Below, in pieces: positions 10,127-22,009 of a stretch of 64,000 nucleotides of DNA (within the stretch, counting starts at the first letter, position 1; every line of letters starts with the position of its first letter). A program made the position numbers and the translations under genes. The DNA is from Molanna angustata (taxonomy: Eukaryota > Arthropoda > Insecta > Trichoptera > Molannidae). The notes beneath the pieces were generated by a model. That model ran no database searches and was not told where the DNA came from. It saw only the letters and a program-made list of their open reading frames with translations. Location of the stretch: contig OY754970.1 of the NCBI GenBank assembly GCA_963576475.1, positions 32,465,119 through 32,529,118 of the forward strand, read 5' to 3'.

Positions 10127-10246
10127 AGGGTTGTATTACAAGAGTAATTTGAGAAAAATGTAAGGTCCCGTACTACGAGAATACTGCTTTTCGGTACCTC
10201 AACTTTTTCTTACATTATTCTTAAATAACTCCTGTAATACGACCCT
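10127..10246. mobile_element. small foldback element
   Basis: AGGGTTGTATTACAAGAGTA at 10127 pairs imperfectly with its complement ending at 10246 (CTGTAATACGACCCT). Arms are about 38 bp with a loop of about 44 nt. Confidence 0.7.
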
Positions 10247-10834
10247 TACACTTATGAGTTTCTTAGCCATTTATTACTAAAACACAAATATTGTGTCTTT
10301 AAAAAATATTTTTTACTTAAAGATGCAGTAGTATTTATATGCAATAGTATCGTATAAATATTATAACAGTGTATTTTATTTTCAGAAGCTGAATCAATGC
10401 ATCTTAAAAGATTATCATCACTCTGTAAGGATACATTTTCGAAAATTTAATTGTAAGTACCTATATAATATTATTTTTTAAGTGATTTTCAACTTTCGTA
10501 ATTTGATTGATTTATGATGAATATCTCTAAAATTTCACGATGAATTTGTTTGGTGATAAGCAATTTGGATGCATGCTTAATTAATATCTGTCATAGTTCT
10601 CACCGGCAGGGCCACCCATGAAGTTGACGATTAAGATTAGATTCAGCCTTTATTTATATTAAAATTGAGTAATTAATTTTGTTAATTTATACAAAATAAG
10701 AAGAAGATATAAAAATAATAACAATTACATACTAAAAATTGATTTTAACGAATTTTCACGATTAAATATAGATTAAGATGAAGTTTTAAGATCGTGTTAC
10801 GAGTAGCCATGCATTTGCACTAGAATAACCAGGG
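10247..10834. other. unassigned AT-rich sequence
   Basis: Nothing recognised. Confidence 0.4.
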
Positions 10835-10945
10835 CTGATATACATACCATCACACCATATTCCTAACGAAGCAGGCAGAGAGAACAGAACACCACATTTT
10901 TTTCTATCTTGGCACGCATTCCTCACCTGAATTGGGAGTCAAAAA
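10835..10945 (-). mobile_element. RTE-type LINE 3' end fragment
   Basis: Matches the 3' end of the copy at 28016 (CATACCATCACACCAT, GGCAGAGAGAACAGAAC, CTTGGCACGCATTCCTCACC). Only the last codons and 3' end are present. Confidence 0.65.
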
Positions 10946-11282
10946 TATGGAGAAAATCATTAATCAAGACCATATTTTAAGAATTACAAATTGCAAAACA
11001 AAATAGTTGGTGATGAATACATTAAAAAATGTTTTCTTATATATAAAAATTAATGTTTGTAAGTAATCATGTATGTAATTATAGTTGTATTGTTTTATGA
11101 ATGGTATGCGCTCCTAAAAACGTTCCTTCGATGAAACTTTAGTGAATTGTCAAGCGTATGGTTCCAGGACGGTTTCTGGATTCAAACTTTTCTCTTCTTC
11201 ATCGCGTATAAGGTCATTTGACCTGTGAAGGTGGACTGTGAGAATGAGGTCCAACTGTCATTACATCTCTTCGCAGTTATTC
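10946..11282. other. unassigned
   Basis: Nothing recognised. Confidence 0.4.
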
Positions 11283-11295
11283 CGGATAGTCTTCT

Positions 11296-11584
11296 TCTTC
11301 TTTGTCAGCCATCTCTCCACTGCTGGATGTAGGCCTCCTCCAATGAACTCCATCTCTCTCGGTTCCGTGCTTCCCCCAGCCAACCCCTTCTCGCAACTGG
11401 AATGATATCGTCCACCCATCTTTTTTGTGGTCGCCCTACCGGTCTTTTATTTTCCCACGGTCTCCATTTTAGTATTCTGGGTGTCCACCTCTCGGTACCC
11501 TGTCTTGCAACATGCCCTGCCCACTGCCATTTCAACTTTGCAACACGGTCTGCTATGTCAACGACTTTTGTTTTGTTTTTGCAA
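11296..11584 (-). mobile_element. RTE-type LINE insertion, severely 5'-truncated, 13-bp target duplication
   Basis: CGGATAGTCTTCT occurs at 11283-11295 and 11585-11597, flanking a 289-bp insert. On the minus strand the insert encodes the C-terminal end of an RTE-like protein: WQWAGHVARQGTERWT, RPVGRPQKRWVDDII, and finally SSLEEAYIQQWRDG before a stop. A TTC-rich tail lies at the left edge, which is the element's 3' end. This is target-primed insertion with almost all of the RT lost. The related copy at 4013-6300 is a different subfamily. Confidence 0.88.
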
Positions 11585-11597
11585 CGGATAGTCTTCT

Positions 11598-11909
11598 ACT
11601 GTTGGTTATTTCTGGCTTTACAATTTTGACAATTCAACTGTCCATGCGTTCAACGTGGTCTCTCCAAAAGCGAACACTGAACTAAACTTTATTTATTAAA
11701 AATGATCGACATAGAGTTTCTACATTAGCACTGAAGGGACGGGAGGCGCTGAAGGGAAGGAATCATAATTAAAAACTTCAGATTACAGATCAACCATTTT
11801 TAATTATACACAGGAAGCACAAGGGGTGCTGGGTTTCGCTATTTCGAAAAATTCACAGCGCCTGTGTATGATTGATACATTTTTATATTCATCCAAATAT
11901 GATCCGTTT
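11598..11909. other. unassigned
   Basis: No gene or repeat assigned. Confidence 0.35.
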
Positions 11910-12325
11910 ATCGAATATATTTTTTAATTGCATATAATATATGAGGTGACATCTGTGCGAGACACCGTCACCTCAATTACAAGGACTGTTGCTTTCATTG
12001 TTTATAAATAAATCAACTTCTCAATAGATGGCGTTACAAAAAGGTTTCTCCGTTACCTCATAGATGGCAATAGTATAATTTCGTATTATTCAAGTGAAAT
12101 GTTTACACATTATTCAAATATATAGAACTTTCAAAAATTACATTGATAAGGGAACTCAATAAAGGCATAACTGGTGAACGTTGCGCAAGCGCATAAAGTG
12201 ATCACGTATAGCAGCCGATGACAAGTCGCAAGCCCTGTAGGTGCCTGAGTTCCTGATTCTTCTATAATATCCCAACTTCGTCTCTATTGAGATGTTATTG
12301 TCAATAAAAATATGATGCGTTTATT
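11910..12325 (+). repeat. dispersed repeat family B, copy 1
   Basis: Shares long blocks with 22436-22725 (reversed) and 50570-50680. Landmarks are AATATATAGAACTTT, AACGTTGCGCAAGCGCATAA, GCCCTGTAGGTGCCTGAG and ATCCCAACTTCGTCTCTATT. Internal order differs between copies. Class unknown. Confidence 0.7.
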
Positions 12326-12811
12326 TTATGCAATTGTAGGTGTATGTTTAAAATATTTCAGGCGAAAAATAAAAATTATTTATCATGTCTAGTTTTTTTT
12401 TTTATAAATTGCAAAGTAGTTTTCTCTTGCGTCCATGTCACGTACTTACGTCATTTTCTAGTATTGGCCCTGCTCCAAAAAAATGTATCATTATTTTTGA
12501 AATGTGGATAAATTATATAGTAAAACATTATACTTCGTATCTTTCGCCATTAGAAAATAAAAAATTTTGTTATCACAATCGTAAAATTAATTTCCATATT
12601 CGGATTTATTTAGCAAGTCTTACTGGTACTTTATTAAAATTTATTTAAAGACATTTCATACAACATTGAATACTACATGTCTAAACAGTAAATAAAAACA
12701 AATACATTTTACAAGAAGAGAGAAATACAATTTAAACTTGAAATACAATTAAATATAATACAAATGATTCTCCACGAAGAACTCTATATGTCAACTACTT
12801 GTAACAAATTA
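12326..12811. other. AT-rich sequence without recognised gene
   Basis: An 87-codon open frame (12385-12648) is AT-driven, with low-complexity composition and no recognisable motif; not called. Confidence 0.4.
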
Positions 12812-13800
12812 ATCATAAAACTAGTTGTATGTAACACATGAGATCCAACTGTCGATAGCGATAGTACGTATAGTTGAAGAATAAGTACCAAACTATAAAC
12901 CCATAAATACAAATTATTTAATATTTTAAGATATTTGGTTTTCTATACAACACATGTACCTAGGTATGTATGTCAAGATATGATAGTATGGAGGTCAGTC
13001 CTTTGATCCTACCCAGAATATGAAAACAGCATGATGGTATGTATGTATGTTTGGAGATTAGTATCAAACTATTAAGTCTTCTTAGATATTGTGTAGGCTA
13101 CTCTACTGCCATACAAATTGTATGAAGCAATGTCGTCACTAAATTCAATTTTTATAAAAATTGTTAAAAAAAATTGATATGTGCTAATACAATGTTAATC
13201 TTTTTTATAGAAAATTAAATTATCTTGTTGGGGTGTTTCGGCTTTTTTCGATATTTAAAAAAAAATTGGAAATATAGGCAGTTAAACTCATAAATTTATC
13301 ATAAAAAAATATTTATCTTAATAAAAAATGTTTGAGAAACCCTGGAATTTAAAAAAAAAACTAATTTGAGATTTTGTATTTGTCTATGTTTATACCAATT
13401 TTCAGCGTTCAGCTTTTATGGTTTCTCAGATATTTGGAAAAATAAACCAAAATTTTAACCCCTGACTGAAACAAATATTCACAATTCCGAGTATAAAAGT
13501 TTTGTAGGCCTATAACTGTTTATATATTCTGAAAATTTGGGCTCTGTAAATTGAGCGGATCAAAAGTTATAAGGGACACGCACACACACAAAACTCACAT
13601 AAAATGTTCTACTCCGAATTCTGAGTAAATCCATGTATGGGAACATATATGCTGCGAGGCCTCTAGTTGGTGTTATTAGCATGCAAAAAGTCCACTACGC
13701 CATACAAAATGTTCCTTCGTACACGCATCTTGGCTTAATAATGTCGATTCATTCAGATAATTGAATTCTCATGAACGAATCGACAGTTGGATAAAAATAA
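12812..13800 (+). repeat. dispersed repeat family A, longest copy
   Basis: About 1 kb joining segments seen separately elsewhere: 12812-12935 equals the end segment at 33770-33852 and 9633/10038, and 13055-13660 equals 2425-3030. The last part (GCGAGGCCTC..GTTGGTGTT, GAACGAATCGACAGTTGGAT) equals 45630-45790. A near-inverted GTCGATTCATTC/GAACGAATCGAC stem lies near the right end. No coding capacity. A Helitron-like origin is possible, but I see no convincing TC/CTRR termini. Confidence 0.7.
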
Positions 13801-13980
13801 AGAACATAGGTAACAAATTAATCATAAAGTAAAAAAAAATGTATCAAATAAATCATAAAGTAGTAAATTAACACATTAGTAAAAGACAAATTTTTACATT
13901 AAATAAACATGATAATAAGAATGATTAATAGATTACATGTTATAGTCATTTGATATTTATTTATTTTCAAATATTTTATA

Positions 13981-14040
13981 CACATTACAAGAGAAGTGCA
14001 CAATGGCGGGCTTATTGCCATATGGCAATATCTTTCAGCC
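13981..14040 (-). repeat. LINE/SINE-type 3' tail fragment
   Basis: On the minus strand GGCTGAAAGATATTGCCATA..GGCAATAAGCCCGCCATTGTGCAC, followed by an AATAAATAAATA tract. The same tail motif ends SINE family 2 and other fragments (18036, 31110). Confidence 0.6.
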
Positions 14041-14159
14041 AACCATATTCATTTGATGAGGTAAATTGTGCTTATGACACGTACAAATTGTAAAATATAT
14101 ATTAAAAAATTTAAAACAAAAAACAATAAGAATAACGGAGGGGAGACACTATATACCAT

Positions 14160-15027
14160 TTTACTTCTACTTCGTCAGCCCTCTTTCGTCCAGTAATGGA
14201 CATAGGTCTCCCCCTGAGACCTCCACAGCTCCCTATCCTGGGCAGACCGCATCCATCCGCCTCCAGCCACTCTTCTGATATCGTCCACCTGGTTAGAGGC
14301 CTACCAACACTTCTCTTGCCCGTTCTAGATCGCCATTCCAGCACTTTTTTGGTCCATCTGAAGTCCGTGGTTCGGGCGATATGCCCTGCCCAGCTCCACT
14401 TCTGGTTTGCAACCTTTTGGACAACGTCGGTTACTTTGGTTTTCTCTCTTATCCAAAAGTTAGTTTTTCTGTCTCTTAACGAAATACCCATCATTCTCCT
14501 TTCCATGGCTCTCTGTGTTACTGCGAGACTATGCAGCATTCTACTTGTAAACACAAGAGTTTCACAGCCATACGTCAGTACCGGGAGAACGGAAGCGTCG
14601 AAGACTTTCTTTTAAATACGATTGGCGTATTTCGGAGACTTGAGGATATAGGTGGGTTTACCAAAGGCGGCCCACGCTAGACCCCTTCTTCTTTCGATTT
14701 CTGCTTCTTGGTTTTCTTTACCGAGTTTCACAGTGTGTCCGAGATAAACGTAACTATCAACCTTTTCGTTGACCTTTCCATCTACCATGATGTTCTTCAT
14801 TGCTCATCACTTTGATCTTTGACGTATTCATTTTAAGACCAATTTTCAAAGATGCTTTGCATATGTCGTTCATCATATCTTCTAATTCTTTGTCTTCATT
14901 GGCAAATAAGACTATGTCGTCTGCGAACCTCAAATTACTCAGTAATTCGCCATTGATGTTGACACCTTTTTCACTCCAATCGAGGGTTTTAAAGACATCT
15001 TTAAAACCCTCTACATCTTTAAAAACT
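14160..15027 (-). pseudogene. RTE-type LINE insertion with frameshifted RT, 11-bp target duplication
   Basis: CTATATACCAT occurs at 14149-14159 and 15028-15038. The insert reads on the minus strand, in three frames, the RT from motif B/C onward: KTLDWSEKGVNINGELL, catalytic LRFADDIVLF, IGLKMNTSKIKVM (from about 15025 to 14800), then SYVYLGHTVKL and IERRRGLAWAAF (14612-14800), then MERRMMGISLRDRK and WSWAGHIARTTDFRW with GRPLTRW (14111-14554). At least two frameshifts separate these. The amino half is missing, so it is a 5'-truncated dead copy. Confidence 0.88.
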
Positions 15028-15039
15028 CTATATACCATA

Positions 15040-15620
15040 TTTCCACTATATTCTAGGTATACATATGTATATCGGGTATATTTACATTTTATTTATTTAT
15101 TTATTTTATTTCAGAAAACTACAGCTTTGTTAATTGTTTTTTATATCATTATATTGATACTCATTTTTAATACACTCCTATATAGCGAACAAAAACAATT
15201 TACAACTTTTAAATATTATTTTTAGAAAGTCAGTAATAATATTAATTTTTAGATGAAATAAAAGTGTTTAAGCAAAAATTAAAATTGCACCTAACATTCT
15301 AAATTAGTTGTTTTCGATTTTTTGTCGATATGTTTCAATTGCCTGTATTTCCTTTTTTTATTTGAATATGTAGGTATGTATTTGATATGTTTCAATTGTC
15401 TGTATTCCTTATTTTTCTTTTTTTTTAATGTTTTTTTGATTATTTCTTTATGTATGACTTTGATTTAACTGCTTTATATTTGATATTTTTTATTTGTCAG
15501 TGTAAGTGATTCTCTCATCAAGCACAAGATTGCAATCTTTTTGATGAGGCATTGCAATAAAAAAAATATTGTAAAAATTACTATACTTGTGAATAAATTA
15601 TATTTTTATGTTAAATAAAT
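15040..15620 (+). repeat. possible LINE 3' end
   Basis: Near 15250 the + strand reads DEIKVFKQKLKLHL before a stop, similar to the last residues of Jockey/CR1-type proteins. AT-rich sequence ending in TTAAATAAATAAATAAAT follows at about 15600-15617. Weak evidence. Confidence 0.3.
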
Positions 15621-16377
15621 AAATAAATATTAGTAGGTAATGGCACATGACTTTTTCTGGAAAGGTTTTCAAGAAAATCCCACTGCAAGGACCTGCCTGT
15701 CGCCTGCGTACATTCAAATTATTTAGATACTATTACAACTATGTAAGTAATTATCACTTACCGCATTTTTCTCGATTTGAAAGGTAGGTTTGAATTTACG
15801 GTCTTGCAAATTTTGTTATAGGTACTGACTTTTTATTTTTAATTATTAAATAGCTATATTCAATACGGAAGGAAATATCAAAATACCACCCACTAATAAA
15901 TGAATTGCCTTTTGACGTTGCTGTCTCTTAGACTGTAAAATACGTACTGGTGTTGCTGTTAAATTATAACCTTTTGAGCAGACGTAGTTGATGAAATTTC
16001 ATTTTATTTTCAAATATACACTGATTTCTCATATATCGAAACAAGCAATATTGAAAACAGTGATCTTATTCTTAATTTATTTTCTTATTGAGTAAATATC
16101 TAAATATTTTGAACAAATATTATGCTCAATGCTCATATTTAAAAAAAAATGTTAGGTTTTTGCACGAGGGCCCGAAATGTTTACATATGCCATTTCAACG
16201 TACCAACGTACCTGTTTTTTTTATAAATTGATTAGCAATAATTGTAACTCGTGTATTATATACTGAATTCAAATAATTTTCCTGCATTTGTAAATTCATT
16301 GTTAATTATTATTATTACCAAACATTCTATACCCCCATTTTCGTATAATAGGTACGTCTTTATGATGAATGGCAATA
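15621..16377. other. unassigned
   Basis: No open frame or repeat recognised. Confidence 0.4.
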
Positions 16378-16460
16378 GTTACACTGATTTGGAAGAAATT
16401 GCTTTCGGTAATTAACCCTGTGCGGGGTGCAAGGAAGTGTTCATGTAATAATTATATTGT
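16378..16460 (+). repeat. SINE family 2 tail, decayed
   Basis: ACTGATTTGGAAGAAATTGC followed by a decayed GGCAATAA block and CTGTGCGGGGTGCAAGGAAG matches the 3' half of SINE family 2. Confidence 0.6.
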
Positions 16461-16539
16461 TTTTTATGTTAATAAAATGTACACGACTCACTTTTGAAAA
16501 ATGTGGCCGATAAAGGGCCTTGGCCGATAATGGGCATAC

Positions 16540-16860
16540 ATACGGATGTACACAAATATGTACACTAAATTACCTTCTAATGTTATCAAACACTAAAAAA
16601 TCACATCTGCGATATACAATATTTATTCGCGAAGAGTTTTTTTTTTAAATAACAAATAAAAAAGGGTTTTAATAAAACGAATTTCACAAGAAAAGTATTA
16701 AACAAATTTAAAAAAAATCACGCAATATAATAAATATGTTAAAATAAACTGTTCTTTATTTCAAAAACGTATCTTTTGAGGGTACTGGAGAAAAGCTTTT
16801 CAAAATTTACTATTTAATCTACTATAGCCTCTTAAGAAAAATATGCCAATGGCAATAAGT
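16540..16860 (+). repeat. dispersed repeat family D, uninterrupted copy
   Basis: Shares TAAATTACCTTCTAATGTTA, AACTGTTCTTTATTTCAAA, TTTTGAGGGTACTGG and CTACTATAGCCTCTTAAG with 55800-56915. In the right-hand copy a hAT element has inserted; this copy has the equivalent unfilled site at about 16810-16825. Confidence 0.8.
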
Positions 16861-16899
16861 CTGCCAGTAGACAAAAATATTTTTAATACAAAATTTTCA

Positions 16900-17249
16900 A
16901 AAATAAAAATGGTAAGGGAACCCTTTCCTTTTTCAAAAATTTGTATGATTTTTTTAATTGTCATTTTGTAACATAAAAACAGTGTGTGATTACTATAAAA
17001 AATGGTACTCTCTGTTGTACGTACCTTTTAATTTGATGTGTATATGTGGGTCAGACTGACATTACTCCGCCAAAATGTCAAGTAAACTGAACAATGAACA
17101 CGACAGAATTATGCAAATGTGTTATCGCGGCAATATATTTTTTTATCTGTGACCTGCACCAATACTATCGGTTCACAAAGCGATCACTTTTTGTAAAGGT
17201 GTATTTTTTTGTCGAGTACCCAAATATCAGCACGTTCGCAGTGTTCAGT
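16900..17249. promoter_or_regulatory. possible upstream region of the exon at 17573
   Basis: Unique sequence becoming less AT-rich toward 17250. Insect initiator-like TCAGT occurs at about 17246 (GTGTTCAGTATAC), which would give a 5' leader of about 330 nt for the 17573 start codon. This is inference; no TATA box is evident. Confidence 0.3.
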
Positions 17250-17572
17250 ATACTCACAACTGTCACTTATTTGCGTTAAGACTTTCATTCGTTCGCTGCT
17301 AGTCACCATATCGCCGCGCTCAATAATTTGTCTATCATCTCGAAACGTTTAACGTGGTGTGGTTTAAGATTAAGGTGTAAAGGATTTGTTGTACGTGATC
17401 TGCAATAGCTGTCCGTTGCCCTTGTGAACTGTCAGTTGGACTGTAGCGGGTGTCTCGTTCGACAGTTTGTTGTTGTTCATTCGGCGCGTTCGAGGGCTGT
17501 AGTTGAAGTTCGTGGTATGCACGAGAGGCCGTTGGGAGTGTTGTCGCTGCTTTACCGGGAATACACTTAGAC

Positions 17573-17749
17573 ATGATTGGCAGGACCCTCTCGGAGGGAA
17601 GAAAGAATGTCGCCAGGATGATGTGGAAGGGGAAAGATAAGGCCACGATGGGAACGGACGACAAACCACTGCCCTTCGTCCATCAGATGAAGAGTTGTTC
17701 GTCGTTCTCTCTTGTGCAGACGGTGGAGATAAGGGATGCTTTGATGCCT
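17573..17749 (+). CDS. host gene, first coding exon (unidentified protein)
   Basis: The ATG at 17573 opens 59 codons: MIGRTLSEGRKNVARMM near the start, KPLPFVHQMKSCSSF in the middle and VEIRDALMP at the end. The exon stops at CCT followed by GTAAGTTTTT, a strong 5' splice site, in phase 0. Base composition (about half GC, balanced codon use) differs sharply from the AT-rich surroundings and matches no mobile element here, which argues for a real host exon. The next compatible exon is 46207-46339 (phase 0 acceptor), 28 kb downstream. The leader before the ATG is GC-richer from about 17380, also unique. The N-terminus is basic, then Ser-rich, with no signal peptide or membrane segment visible. 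I do not recognise the protein family. Confidence 0.65.
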
Positions 17750-18035
17750 GTAAGTTTTTGAATATATTATAATTGGCTATACTTTATTATCATTTTTTTT
17801 TTAAATTTACATAGTAAAATTTGAAAATCTTTTCCCCGGAGAACATGAAAACCTAATGAGTATTTTTTTATCATTTTTATTTTTTTAAATACATGACTTG
17901 CTATTAAAAAAATCCGTGGTATACAATATTTTTTCACAATACAATATTTGTTCGTGTTTCATATATTATAAGATAATAAGTTTGCATATTTGTGTACATT
18001 CTGTATGCCCTAAGTCATCGACTTTAACAATAATA
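17750..18035 (+). other. start of long intron, unassigned
   Basis: AT-rich sequence after the donor at 17750. Nothing recognised. Confidence 0.5.
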
Positions 18036-18095
18036 ATAAAAGACTTTTATTGCTTTATACAACGTGGCGGACTTATTGCCCTTATGTATATATTA
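18036..18095 (-). repeat. LINE-type 3' tail fragment
   Basis: ACAACGTGGCGGACTTATTGCC is the reversed tail motif also seen at 13981 and 31110. Confidence 0.5.
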
Positions 18096-19197
18096 TTGAC
18101 TGTATTTCTTCTTTCTTATTTATTTTTTTAATTTTACAATGTTGCAAAGGTTACTTTTTATTAATTGTGTTAAAAAAGTGCATTAATAATCAAGTTGCTT
18201 TGGCATTATTTTGGCAAAAAAATAATAAATATAACAGTAGCAATGAATTATCTACATAGATTTTGAGCTCCACTTTCCCCGTACCAAGTATTAAGATGTG
18301 TCATTGGATTCGATTTGACACCCTGCTTCAATCATAGTTTAGCGTTCATCAAACATATTTATTGCATATTTAAGATAATGAAGGACGACGTACTTATTTC
18401 ATCAAAGACAAGTCTACAAATAAATCCATAATATGATTATTTAAGCACAAAGAAATAATTCATTAATTATCGCTTATATTAGGTTTCTGTGTCATGAATA
18501 ATATGCATGCCGTTTATTGCTTGATTACTTCAAGTTCATTGTTAGTTATTTTATGTTGTATAGGTACTTATTTGTTTTATTTTTGTGAAAAGGTTTAATT
18601 TTGCACTCATTTATTGCTCTAAATATCTTGTGGTCTTTTTTGAATAAAAACAGCGAATGAGGAAAATATTAATAAATAAAAAAAATCACAAAAATAAATG
18701 AAAGAAAGAAGGTAATCGAAAGACACAGAAGAATTTTCGTTTTAGATTATATTAATTGTCTTTCCTTTTTTAATATTCGTACAGGTTAAAATTATAATTC
18801 TTTTATGACGTATATATCATCACTAAAGTAATCTCATTTATACATTTTAATAACTAATTCTATTTATTTTTTAAACAAACGTAAAATTTATTTTTGATTC
18901 GTACCATTTAAGTATATTTTATATTGGGCATTCAAATCAAAATTTGATCCTTCGCACCCAAATCAAATTATTATTTAAATGATTATTTATCAATTTTTTA
19001 TTATGAATACGAGTCATGTGTAATATTGTTCATTGTGCGTAGAAATAATAATTAAGATCGATAATGATATGAATTTGTTGATATCTGATTAGATATGAAT
19101 AATGAGGAATGTATGTTATCGATTCTTCCTAATATATTTCCAGTCGTTGTCGTCATTTTTAAAGATGATGTTAGAAAGAGGTCGATTAAGAGGGAAG
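18096..19197. other. unassigned AT-rich sequence
   Basis: No gene or family repeat recognised over 1.1 kb, presumed intron. Confidence 0.4.
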
Positions 19198-19392
19198 GTC
19201 CGTTCATAATTTTCATAATTATTCATAATACGTCTGATTCAGTAACTTTTTAAGAACGTTCCGGCTAATATAGGTACGTTCCTATTCCATTTAGTCCAAG
19301 TTGATATTTTATAACGCTAAAATAAGACCGTAAATCTAAAATCTACAATTTTAGAACGTTCCTAATTTAGTTTCAATAGTTACTGATTAGGA
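19198..19392 (+). mobile_element. single arm of the long palindromic element
   Basis: Matches the right arm of 9677-10037: ACGTCTGATTCAGTAACTTT, AAGAACGTTCC, GTACGTTCCTATTCCATTTA, ACAATTTTAGAACGTTCC, CAATAGTTACTGATTAGGAGG, then TA. The left arm is absent. It abuts the LINE at 19393. Confidence 0.8.
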
Positions 19393-20595
19393 GGTAACGT
19401 GAGCTAGTTTCTCGCGTATGTGACATCCGTTTGGGGTCGAGTTATGGAACGCTTTGGAGAAGCTCATACTGTCGCCCTTGACATCTCTAAAGCTTTCGAC
19501 CGGGTTCGGCACCGAGGTCTCTTAATGAAACTCGTTTCTTATGGACTACCCCAGTCTCTGAGTACTTGGATTGTGAATTTTTTAAAAGATCGTGAAGTCA
19601 TAACTGTAGTGAACGGTTGCTCTTCTTCTCCCCACTCCATCAATGCGGGAGTCCCTCAGGGGTCCATTCTATCTCCAACCCTATTCCTCCTACATATTAA
19701 TGACTTGGTCTTACGCGCCCCCATCCACTGTTACGTTGGTGACAGCACAGTCCATGACAATTTCTCTTTTGACAAACCTCCTAAACAGAGTGAAATATTA
19801 GAAGCTCGGAAAGACCTTCATCTAAAAATAAATAGCTACCTCCACTCAATCAATACCTGGGGTGAAAGTAATCTTGTTTCATTTAACGTCTCAAAAACCC
19901 AAGCCTGTTTAATTTCTGCGAAGAGAAACCCCAATGAATTGCAAGTGTTTTTCAACGGAAGCACCCTACCTAACAGCAGCTCTATCGACCTGCTTGGAGT
20001 ATCTATAACGAACCAACTACACTACAGGGGCTCCATCGAAGCTAAGGTGAAACTCGCCTCCAAAAAATTGAGCGTACTATATAGAGCGCGTAGATATTTT
20101 ACTAAGACCCAGATCTGTATACTCTACAAAGCGCAAACACTTCCAATTATTGAATATGGTAGTCACCTCTGGAGTGGCGCCCCCCAATACCTACTGAATA
20201 CCCTCGACGCTGTCCAAAGGCGTGCTATACGTCTGATTGATGATCCATCACTGACTGATGGATTGCAATCACTAGAACACAGACGCAAAGTCGGTATTTT
20301 AAGTTTATTTTATAGATACTACCACGGGAATTGCTCAAAAGAACTTGCATCTTTGGTCCCTCCTACACCCACTCGCAACAAAGTCATTCGCTTTACTCAA
20401 TCGCAGCACCCATTCGCAGTGGACCTTCAACATATACGAACAAGTCGCTTCTCGAACTCCTTTATTAATACAGCAGTCCGACTGTGGAACGATCTTCCGA
20501 ATTCTGTGTTTCCACCTTCGTACAACCCTGGTCTTTTTAAAATCCGAATTAATAAACTCTTTTCTAGATTGCAACCCCCTCCCAACGCTACGTAG
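19393..20595 (+). pseudogene. Jockey/CR1-type LINE reverse transcriptase, catalytic motif altered
   Basis: A long uninterrupted frame (391 codons from 19420 to the stop at 20595) encodes the RT from just before motif A to the natural C-terminus. Motif A is TVALDISKAFDRV (about residues 17-29), motif B AGVPQGSILSPTLF (about 76-89), motif C is YVGDST (about 105-110), then IDLLGVSITNQL, the tail block YGSHLWSGAP and the C-terminal VRLWNDLPNSVFP. The usual YADD of motif C reads YVGD, so the first catalytic aspartate is replaced by Gly, which should abolish polymerase activity. The amino half and endonuclease are missing, and the fragment starts where a palindromic element ends. A stop codon lies shortly before 19420, so the open frame is not the original start. 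Confidence 0.85.
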
Positions 20596-21530
20596 TGCGC
20601 TTCTTCGGAAGAGTAAAATGGACCCAAATCCTAATAGCTGGTGTCCCCTACGTAGACATGTTAAAAAAAAAGTTTAAAAAAGGACCTCAGCTATGCGAGC
20701 TAAGGTAAACTAACTTAGCTTAGCTTTTGGTCTGCAACCCGCTTAAAGCATGCCTTATATTTTGTGATATGAAAAGATCTCAAAAAATATCTGCTTCGTA
20801 ACACGAGCGTTACTTTATTACAGTAGCTTATAGCTTATAGAAGCTGAAAACTTTGGCTTATCTAATATGATAAGAAACACATAAAAAAAAATATAATCGC
20901 AGGTTAGAAAAACTGTAATTTAGAAAGAATGAACTTATTACTAATTCAGACCCAATTTTGTTTATTATTTAATTGCAACAATGCTACAAGATCCATGTAA
21001 ATAGATAATTTTTCAGAGCCACAAAAATGTAAATATTATTTATTTATTTATTTATTTATTAAAAATATTTTTTACCGCCACTGACACGAAGAACAGAGAA
21101 CTTATGCAAAAATACTTGAAATATTTGACTTTCCCAATTTTATTTCAGGGTTTGCTTAGTCTGAAAATCACTGACACGCCACTGCTTTTTATTTACTGTT
21201 CTGTTTTTATAAGAATTGAAATTTTGAATAAAATCAAATAAAATATCTATTGATGAAATTTTACTGTAAAATATTGGATTTTAGAATAATTCACAAGCGG
21301 TATTTTCGTAAATATTTTCGGTTGTCTTTTTCAATCGCGTGTGACTAAGTTATCTCGTATTTACAAAGTTTCGCGTGGAAAATTCATGTTTTCGCTTTAT
21401 ATGGTCGCTTATATCACAATACATTTAACGGTAGCATTTATGAAGTTTTTTTTTAAATGAGTCCTTTCGAATATTACGCGTCGCCACACTGAGAAAAATT
21501 GGGTATTTCCCTGATTTGAGATAGTATCTA
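20596..21530 (+). other. LINE 3' flank then unassigned AT-rich sequence
   Basis: The first 150 bp contain AGCTATGCGAGCTAAGGT and an A-rich tract, probably the LINE 3' untranslated end. A TTTA run lies at 21037-21060. The rest is unassigned. Confidence 0.4.
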
Positions 21531-21534
21531 TGAT

Positions 21535-21625
21535 ACCTTCTTCTTCTTCTGGTGCTTTGTCAGGCAGGAACCCCTGACGTTGGCGAGCACTGTCTGTCTT
21601 GTGCTGCTCGGAATATCTGAATATC
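21535..21625 (-). repeat. short LINE-like tail fragment (TTC run)
   Basis: A TTCTTCTTCTTC run followed by GC-richer text (CAGGCAGGAACCCCTGACG, GCGAGCACTGTC) resembles the end of a retroelement on the minus strand. Too short to classify. Confidence 0.3.
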
Positions 21626-21730
21626 CGGAATATGATACCTTGGCTAGTTTTATGTATTTGCCATTCTATAAAAAATAAAGAGCTAGACTTACGTCATAGT
21701 ATAATAATTTGTTTTTGATTTTGAGGTAAA

Positions 21731-22009
21731 TGAGTAGTGGTGGCTTTCGTAGATAACAGCCTTCAAAGTGTTGAAAATTTTAATAGTGATGTCATCACTG
21801 TCGCGCGGACTCGTCAACTTTGAAATTCAAAGGTGTCTGTTGGAGGGTTCCACCAACCAATGTGTCTGTATATGGAAGACGTAATTTATAATGGTTTTCT
21901 GTAGTAGGTACATATAAAAAACATTACGTTTCGTACCATAACTGACGTGTTTGGACAGCAATTTTCTACACCTTTGCTACCTGTTATATGCCAAAGCCAC
22001 AACTACTCA
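21731..22009. mobile_element. MITE-like element, repeat family C copy 1
   Basis: The ends are inverted: TGAGTAGTGGTGGCTTTCG at 21731 and its complement, GCCAAAGCCACAACTACTCA, ending at 22009. Similarity continues inward (AAAGTGT, GAAAATT). Reversed copies of the interior occur at 43832-44031 and 44996-45178, with GTGTAGAAAATTGCT, ACGTCAG, CTTGGTTGTTGG and AAACCC. No coding frame. Confidence 0.75.

Noticed and set aside
12385..12648. 87-codon open frame
   Set aside because: AT-rich, Tyr/Phe/Lys-heavy, no motif, no splice or start context.
13720..13800. Helitron 3' terminus of repeat A (stem near GTCGATTC)
   Set aside because: The stem is present but no CTRR end follows at the expected distance.
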